Position numbers and translations under genes: made by a program
Source of the DNA: Methylobacter psychrophilus
GTDB lineage: Bacteria > Pseudomonadota > Gammaproteobacteria > Methylococcales > Methylomonadaceae
Assembly: GCF_025583945.1 (NCBI RefSeq)
Contig: NZ_JAOEGU010000008.1
Span: 1-64,000 of the forward strand
DNA: 64,000 nucleotides
Reading direction: 5' to 3'
In this document: in pieces, positions 59,106 through 64,000 of the stretch
Numbering within the stretch: the first letter of the stretch is position 1
Layout of the letters: the number at the start of each line of letters is the position of its first letter
The notes under the pieces: model-generated
The model's input: the letters and a program-made list of their open reading frames with translations, nothing else
Database searches by the model: none
Told to the model about the DNA's origin: nothing

Positions 59106-59768
59106 ATGTTTAGCCATATTTCCCCACAACTGATTATTGATGGAACGCTTTATACCTTACTGATTTTTTCAGTGATAACATGGACACTCATTTTTTTTAA
59201 ACTTTGGCAATTTATTAATAACAGCCGCAGTAATGAACGTTTTGAAAAAGCGTTTTGGAATTTGCCTGAGTTACAGCAAGTTAAAAAATTGTCACCTGAC
59301 CTGGCCAAAGGCTCACAAGCCCGATTGGCTTATGAAGGTGTAACCTGGCTGGATGAACATCAACGTTTGGCAGGAACAAAACTTCAGCACTGTGGCGATT
59401 CGGCAGAATTGCTGGAGCAAGCCCTGCGCGTTCAGTTACAACAGGAGCAACATTCCATGGAAGGTGGTTTAACATTATTGGCCAGTATCGGCAGCACAGC
59501 GCCCTTTGTCGGTTTGTTTGGTACCGTATTGGGCATTATGCATGCCATGCATGAAATTACCGCCAGCGGTTCTACCAGCCTGGATGTTGTTGCCGGCCCG
59601 ATTGGTGACGCTTTGGTTGCTACGGCTATTGGTATTGCGGTCGCTGTACCGGCGGTTTTGGCTTATAACTTTTTACTGCGTCGCGTAAAAATACAACGCA
59701 CACGCCTTGAAAACTTTGTAGCCAGTTTTCTCAGCGTGGCATTAAACACTAAAAACGAGCAGGCATAA
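59106..59768 (+). CDS. exbB: ExbB/TolQ-type proton channel protein
   Basis: A 220-residue protein with three membrane helices (near 14-34, 120-145 and 165-190). It carries the MotA/TolQ/ExbB core (LLASIGSTAPFVGLFGTVLGIMHAM, GPIGDALVATAIGIAVAVPAVLAYN). It forms the proton-driven motor with ExbD and TonB. An AAAGGATAATAACTGC leader region precedes the ATG, and exbD starts 4 bases after the stop. It could be called TolQ, but the adjacent tonB supports ExbB. Confidence 0.93.
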   Translation: MFSHISPQLIIDGTLYTLLIFSVITWTLIFFKLWQFINNSRSNERFEKAFWNLPELQQVKKLSPDLAKGSQARLAYEGVTWLDEHQRLAGTKLQHCGDSAELLEQALRVQLQQEQHSMEGGLTLLASIGSTAPFVGLFGTVLGIMHAMHEITASGSTSLDVVAGPIGDALVATAIGIAVAVPAVLAYNFLLRRVKIQRTRLENFVASFLSVALNTKNEQA

Positions 59769-59771
59769 CTG

Positions 59772-60182
59772 ATGGCATTTAAACCTCAATCTGACGATGA
59801 AAGTGCGTTAAGCGAAATTAATGTCACGCCATTAGTGGATGTGATGTTGGTGCTGGTAATTATTTTATTGGTTACTGCGCCACTACTGACACAATCAGTA
59901 CATGTGACGTTACCAAAAACCGTTGAAACGACGGCCAATATCGATGATCAGCCCTTGCAACTCGGTATTGATGCACAAGGGATGATGACCATCAATAAAA
60001 ATCCCGTCACTGATTTAGCTGCGCTTGAAATTGCCTTAAAAGCCGAACTGGAAAAAAATCCCGAGATTGGCGTACATTTATACGCAGATCAAAGCGTGGT
60101 TTATGCAAAACTTGCAGAAGTCATGGCGGCGGTTCAACATGCGGGGATAACAAAATTATCGTTCGTAACCGAAGAACAATAA
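59772..60182 (+). CDS. exbD: ExbD/TolR-type biopolymer transport protein
   Basis: A 136-residue protein with one membrane helix (residues 22-42) opening with the conserved INVTPLVDVMLVLVIILLV, which carries the proton-path Asp of the family, and a periplasmic ExbD domain (LYADQSVVYAKLAEVMAAVQHAG). It completes the TonB-ExbB-ExbD motor and is the last gene of this block. A family A palindrome core follows. Confidence 0.93.
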   Translation: MAFKPQSDDESALSEINVTPLVDVMLVLVIILLVTAPLLTQSVHVTLPKTVETTANIDDQPLQLGIDAQGMMTINKNPVTDLAALEIALKAELEKNPEIGVHLYADQSVVYAKLAEVMAAVQHAGITKLSFVTEEQ

Positions 60183-60253
60183 GGCGAAATGCAAAAATAA
60201 AGCACCACTTTTTAGGATGTGCTGAACGACAGTGAAACGCATCATTCGTGATT

Positions 60254-60290
60254 ACACAGATAACATCCCTTCAACGGATGCTATCTGTGT
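60254..60290. repeat. Family A palindrome core
   Basis: An extended inverted repeat, ACACAGATAACATCCCTT paired with a right arm ending GCTATCTGTGT, with one mismatch. It has only the palindrome, without the arms of a full family A copy. It lies between convergent exbD and the MFS gene, where it could act as a bidirectional hairpin terminator. Confidence 0.75.
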
Positions 60291-60306
60291 AAGTTGAAGA
60301 GACGCG

Positions 60307-61665
60307 CTAACCCGCGTCATCACTTATTATGGTGGGGTTAGTTGCCGCGGCTTTCCCCCGACTTTCATTGACTTTGGATAACAGCGCCAAGCCGATGATA
60401 AAAAATGCCAACGTCGATAGTAACGATAGCCGATGATTGCCATCGCTCCAATAATTTATCAATCCATAGCTCAATGGCCCTACTATAGACGATAAGCGAT
60501 TGACCAAACCCCATAAACCTAAAAATTCACCCGCCCGTTCAACCGGCGAAAACTTGCTGACCAAAGCACGTCCGACAGACTGGCTGGCCCCCATGGCCAG
60601 ACCAATAATATTTCCGGCTATCCACATGTGCCAAGGTTCACTGGCCAACAACGCCACGATCACCGCAACAATCCAAATGAGCAAAGTCATTGCCAGCGTA
60701 GGCACCGATCCTATCCGGTCTTGTAAATGCCCGCAAATAAAAGCGCCAATTGCAGCCGTCACATTAACAACCATAATCAATACAATCAATGATGGGGTAT
60801 CGAAACCCATAACTTCCTGTGCATAAATAGCCGCCAGAACCACAACCGTGCTAACACCCGATTGGTAAACACTCAGGGTTATCAAAAACCAAAGTAGATC
60901 ACGAAAGCGAGCCGCTTCTTTAAAGGTATGCAGCAATCGCGTATAACTTACTTGCAAATTGGACAGACTCTTGTCCCAAAAAACCGGTATCGCTCGTTCA
61001 CGCAACCAGATAAAAGTTGGGGCAGCTGTTAAGGCAAAGATTGCGGCCGTGATTAGTAAGGTAACAGGCACAAAATGCGTTTCCGGCAATCCCTGTTGTT
61101 TGGCCCAAGTAATATAAGCCAGACAAATGCCTAAAGTCAGCAAGCCGCCCAAATAACCCAGACTCCAGCCATAACCGGACATTCTGCCCATATTTTCTTC
61201 AGGGACTATTTCCGGTAAAAAGGCCGCAATTAAATTTTCGCCACTGGCAAACATAATCGCGGAAAGAGTCACCAGCACCATTCCCAGCCATATATCGCCG
61301 GGACCTACCAGTGCCAGTAAAGCCGTTGATACGATACAACCCACCGAGGAAATCAGCAGGAATATTTTTTTACAGGCCCGATGATCGGCAATTGCACCAA
61401 CTAACGGCCCGCTAATCATCACTATAAGATTGGCGATGCCAATAGCCAGAGACCAGAGCAGGGTCGATAAGCCCGGTGTAACTCCTTGTGCCATACCCGC
61501 AACGACACCCACAAAATAAGTGCTAAATATAGTCGTTTGCACTACGGTGGTGTAACCAGAATTGGCAAAATCATAAAAAGCCCATGCCAATAATTCTCTT
61601 CGTCCTGCCCTGTCCGTTAATTGATTTTTTTTATCTGTAAACGGTTTATTCTGAGTACTATTCAT
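60307..61665 (-). CDS. MFS transporter, UMF1/Atg22-like family
   Basis: A 452-residue protein with about 12 membrane helices. The N-terminal ELLAWAFYDFANSGYTTVVQTTIFSTYF is the hallmark of the UMF1 (Atg22-like) MFS family. VSGPLVGAIADHRACKKIFL in the first half and CGHLQDRIGSVP in the second are the two MFS loop motifs. The substrate is unknown. The TetR-family gene upstream on the same strand (59-base gap) suggests local control or co-transcription. Confidence 0.9.
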   Translation of the reverse strand: MNSTQNKPFTDKKNQLTDRAGRRELLAWAFYDFANSGYTTVVQTTIFSTYFVGVVAGMAQGVTPGLSTLLWSLAIGIANLIVMISGPLVGAIADHRACKKIFLLISSVGCIVSTALLALVGPGDIWLGMVLVTLSAIMFASGENLIAAFLPEIVPEENMGRMSGYGWSLGYLGGLLTLGICLAYITWAKQQGLPETHFVPVTLLITAAIFALTAAPTFIWLRERAIPVFWDKSLSNLQVSYTRLLHTFKEAARFRDLLWFLITLSVYQSGVSTVVVLAAIYAQEVMGFDTPSLIVLIMVVNVTAAIGAFICGHLQDRIGSVPTLAMTLLIWIVAVIVALLASEPWHMWIAGNIIGLAMGASQSVGRALVSKFSPVERAGEFLGLWGLVNRLSSIVGPLSYGLINYWSDGNHRLSLLSTLAFFIIGLALLSKVNESRGKAAATNPTIISDDAG

Positions 61666-61724
61666 ATTAGGAAAACCTGTAACAAGTGTTAATGGGCATT
61701 ATCCTTTAATATGATAAAAAGATA

Positions 61725-62330
61725 TTATTTAATATGACTCATACGCCAACCACTGATAAAATTTCTGACCAATAAAACCAGTGTTGCTTCTATATCATTA
61801 ATACGGATTTTATCATCCTGTCCGGTTAGTGAAAGTAAACAAATACCATGAATAGCAAACCATAAAGCTTGGGCTGCACACTTGCTGTTATCCCCGAAAA
61901 GTTCTGGTACAAGTTCTGCAAACTGCTCTTCAAAAGTACTAAAAATATTGGTTACTTTCTCCTGATACCAATCCGGAGTTACTGTCTTTGCAGTCAGCGC
62001 ATAATCAACCACAGTGCGCCAGCGATTAAAGTTATCACTGGCATAACTTAAATAAGTCATGGCCAGAGCTTCAATTGACTGCTCTGTACTGCATACCTGC
62101 ACTTGCCCTAACTGTGCCGAAAGCGCATCCAGTGTTCTCGCATTAATATGGACAATCAAATCAGCCATATTGATAAATACCATATAAATACTGCCTACGG
62201 TATAACCAATCTCCGCAGCAATCCTGCGTACTTTTAACGCTGAAAAGCCTTCCTCAATAACAATGATTTCTGCCGCTGATAAAATCAATGCCTTTAATTC
62301 TTCCTGAGTATGCTCACTTCGTTTTGCCAT
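61725..62330 (-). CDS. TetR-family transcriptional regulator
   Basis: A 201-residue regulator. The N-terminal helix-turn-helix is ALKVRRIAAEIGYTVGSIYM (about residues 28-47), followed by FINMADLIVHINARTLDAL and a C-terminal ligand domain resembling TetR_C WHG-type. It lies just upstream of the MFS gene on the same strand, and its probable target is its own promoter and that transporter. The ligand is not known. Confidence 0.9.
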   Translation of the reverse strand: MAKRSEHTQEELKALILSAAEIIVIEEGFSALKVRRIAAEIGYTVGSIYMVFINMADLIVHINARTLDALSAQLGQVQVCSTEQSIEALAMTYLSYASDNFNRWRTVVDYALTAKTVTPDWYQEKVTNIFSTFEEQFAELVPELFGDNSKCAAQALWFAIHGICLLSLTGQDDKIRINDIEATLVLLVRNFISGWRMSHIK

Positions 62331-62617
62331 GGTTAACCGTTTTTATTTTTAAGCGAGGATGGAATATTGTATTAGCAGCTATTATTTTTATCCCTTTCAA
62401 CTCTGTAAAGTTTTTAACCATAAAATGACAAGCATCTTTAATACCGAAGGTAAGCTGATTTCCTGCGAATAATATACCCAGCTTGCTGTTTAATTACTTG
62501 GATTATTATAGTAGACTTTTGTAGGGTAGTTTTTGTAGCGCTTGGCTTTTCATGCCTTGCTGATAAGGCCAAACGGCCTGACATTACCCGATAATCCTAC
62601 AATAATAAGAGGTATTT
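62331..62617. other. Intergenic region with a lone family B end and a possible third repeat type
   Basis: Between the divergent TetR and carbonic anhydrase genes. 62451-62488 matches the right end of family B copy 1 (TGATTTCCTGCGAATAATAT then ACCCAGCTTGCTG), with no partner end nearby. 62518-62606 starts TTTGTAGGGTAG and ends in ATCCTACAATAAT, with a central AGGCC-AAAC-GGCCT hairpin at 62566-62579. That may be another inverted-repeat element. The carbonic anhydrase promoter must also be here. An AATAAGAGG ribosome site precedes its ATG. Confidence 0.5.
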
Positions 62618-63202
62618 ATGAGTAAAATTGTTAATGACGTTTTAACCGCAAACAGAGACTATATGAATAACTTTGGCGACAAAGGTGATTTACCTATGCC
62701 GCCAGGAAGACATTTTGCTATTTTAACCTGTATGGATGCCCGTCTGGATCCGGCAAAATATGCCGGCCTGTCCGAAGGTGATGCTCACGTTATTCGTAAT
62801 GCTGGCGGGCGTGCCAGTGATGATGCCATCCGTTCACTGGTTATTTCCTACAAATTATTGGGTACACGGGAATGGTTTGTTATTCATCATACCGACTGTG
62901 GTATGGAAACGTTTACCGATGAGATCATGCGTGACTTGTTGGGCAACAGCTTAACAACAGCATCATTAAACGAGAAAGGTTTGTGGTATGACACGGGTGC
63001 AGGACCGGGCTCACACGAAGCCAAGCATATAAGTTGGCTAACTATTAAAGATCAGGAACAAAGTGTACTGGAGGATGTAGTTCGCATTAAAAGCCATCCC
63101 CTGGTTCCGGCCAACATTCCGGTTTATGGCTATATCTACGACTGTGCATCAGGCCGGTTAATTGAAGTGCCTGCTGCAACAGAAGCCGGTAAAGCAAGCT
63201 AA
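62618..63202 (+). CDS. Beta-class carbonic anhydrase
   Basis: A 194-residue protein interconverting CO2 and bicarbonate. Zinc ligands are Cys38 with the Asp40/Arg42 dyad (TCMDARLD), and His91 and Cys94 (HHTDCGM). [19 protein letters not shown] is the conserved strand-helix region. The short length and motif spacing fit the small beta-CA subgroup of bacteria rather than plant-type enzymes. There is no signal peptide, so it is cytoplasmic. It stands alone with its own upstream region. A hairpin lies downstream at 63245. Confidence 0.93.
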   Translation: MSKIVNDVLTANRDYMNNFGDKGDLPMPPGRHFAILTCMDARLDPAKYAGLSEGDAHVIRNAGGRASDDAIRSLVISYKLLGTREWFVIHHTDCGMETFTDEIMRDLLGNSLTTASLNEKGLWYDTGAGPGSHEAKHISWLTIKDQEQSVLEDVVRIKSHPLVPANIPVYGYIYDCASGRLIEVPAATEAGKAS

Positions 63203-63244
63203 AAAATACTACTTTTTTAGCAAGTAGCCTTGATATATCTAAGT

Positions 63245-63283
63245 GTAATCGAGAATAAGCAAAGCCTTCAAATCCTCGATTAC
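63245..63283. repeat. Inverted repeat downstream of the carbonic anhydrase gene
   Basis: A perfect 9-bp stem GTAATCGAG / CTCGATTAC with a 21-base loop; flanking bases GTGT and ACAC add imperfect pairing. There is no T-run. It sits between convergent genes, so it may be a weak terminator or a repeat fragment. Confidence 0.45.
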
Positions 63284-63372
63284 GTTACACTGTATCGAGG
63301 TTACCTGCCAACACATTAAAGCCCATCGAAAGCCATGTAAGAAATGGATGTTACGAACTTGGATGCTTACTC

Positions 63373-64000
63373 CTACACCGCTATCTTGTGACCCGTCAAG
63401 CCATAAAAAGCAATATAACAATAACCAAGGACGGGGATAAAAAAAGCCGCTTGAATACCGATACGATCAGCAAAAACGCCCTGTAGAACAGGTAGAATAG
63501 CGCCTCCCACTATAGCTGCACATAAAATACCTGAACCCTGCCCAGTGTGTTTTCCCAAGCCGTTAATAGCCAGTGAAAAAATGGTGGGAAATAATATCGA
63601 ATTAAACAAGCCTACGGAAAGAATTGCCCACATGGAAATAGACCCACTGCCCATAATAGCAATTAAAACCAGGACTGCTGCTGTTAGCGCATTAAATGCG
63701 AGGGCTTTACCGGGTTTAATTTTTTGCATGACTGCCGCTCCGACAAAGCGCCCAACCATAGCGCCACCCCAGTAAAATGACACATACTTGCCGGCTTCCT
63801 GTTCCGTTAATCCGGCAATACCGGCTTCGCCCAGAAAATTAATCAGAAAACTGCCAATACAAACTTCACCGCCAACATAAACAAAAATACCAATGGCACC
63901 TAATACCAGATGCTTATATCCCCAGGCACTGTCATGGGCATCATCAAAAGAGTGCTCCTCAACATTTACAGGCGTTTGTTCAGTCGATTTAATTTCAGGT
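63373..64000 (-). CDS. Sugar MFS transporter, FucP/GluP-like (5' end beyond window)
   Basis: The C-terminal part of a sugar permease; the frame stays open to 64000, so the N-terminus lies beyond the window. Visible motifs: [20 protein letters not shown], typical of FucP/glucose-galactose transporters, [42 protein letters not shown] and [16 protein letters not shown]. About six membrane helices are present, probably the second half plus the central loop (a polar stretch with [11 protein letters not shown]). The specific sugar cannot be assigned. Confidence 0.88.
   Translation of the reverse strand, partial: PEIKSTEQTPVNVEEHSFDDAHDSAWGYKHLVLGAIGIFVYVGGEVCIGSFLINFLGEAGIAGLTEQEAGKYVSFYWGGAMVGRFVGAAVMQKIKPGKALAFNALTAAVLVLIAIMGSGSISMWAILSVGLFNSILFPTIFSLAINGLGKHTGQGSGILCAAIVGGAILPVLQGVFADRIGIQAAFFIPVLGYCYIAFYGLTGHKIAV

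Overview
The window reads as chromosome from a free-living, moderately AT-rich Gram-negative bacterium, most likely a gammaproteobacterium. The evidence is a complete GspE-to-GspD type II secretion (T2SS) operon, three TonB-dependent receptors (TBDRs), Mpl, ApaG/ApaH, a biosynthetic IlvA with a long regulatory C-terminus, GlnK-AmtB and several c-di-GMP signalling proteins. The style would fit a methanotroph of the Methylococcales, but no methane-oxidation gene is present, so that placement is only a guess. No rRNA, tRNA, CRISPR array, phage or intact transposase gene was found.

Layout. 0.1-3.3 kb: sigma-54 response regulator and its sensor kinase. 3.4-6.3 kb: RTX-type protein with N-terminal tandem repeats, an orphan secreted protein and an NAD(P)-binding protein. 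6.7-14.0 kb: tightly packed operon of TBDR, YfiR-like protein, CHASE8-type hybrid kinase with HPt, and a REC-GGDEF-EAL protein. 14.3-20.2 kb: sbcC without sbcD, then an hsdM pseudogene with several lesions. 20.5-22.2 kb: glnK-amtB. 22.4-36.7 kb: a large DUF748/AsmA-like protein followed by gspEFGHIJKLM, a gspC-like gene and gspD. 36.7-39.0 kb: divergent rpiA and ilvA. 39.7-44.5 kb: a PAS-rich hybrid kinase and a REC-HD-GYP protein. 44.8-47.5 kb: mpl, apaG, apaH. 47.6-60.2 kb: two divergent related TBDRs, an Asp-box propeller lipoprotein, an ABC-2 exporter-type ATPase with two large permeases, and TonB-ExbB-ExbD. 60.3-64.0 kb: UMF1-type MFS transporter, TetR regulator, beta-carbonic anhydrase, and a FucP-type transporter cut by the window edge.

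Two themes stand out. First, two blocks link outer-membrane receptors to other machinery. At 6.7-14.0 kb a receptor is joined to a YfiR/phosphorelay/c-di-GMP circuit. At 47.6-60.2 kb two receptors sit with a propeller lipoprotein, an ABC system and a private TonB-ExbBD motor. His- and Cys-rich segments in the second block suggest a metal or metal chelate as the substrate. A perfect 32-bp palindrome lies between its divergent receptors.

Second, the intergenic spaces carry two families of small non-coding inverted-repeat elements. Family A is about 114 bp, with a roughly 29-bp central palindrome and TATAG-type ends. Family B is 163-193 bp with terminal inverted repeats of about 50 bp. Both family B copies supply an in-frame start codon and leader to the gene downstream (gspH and the hybrid kinase at 39.7 kb).
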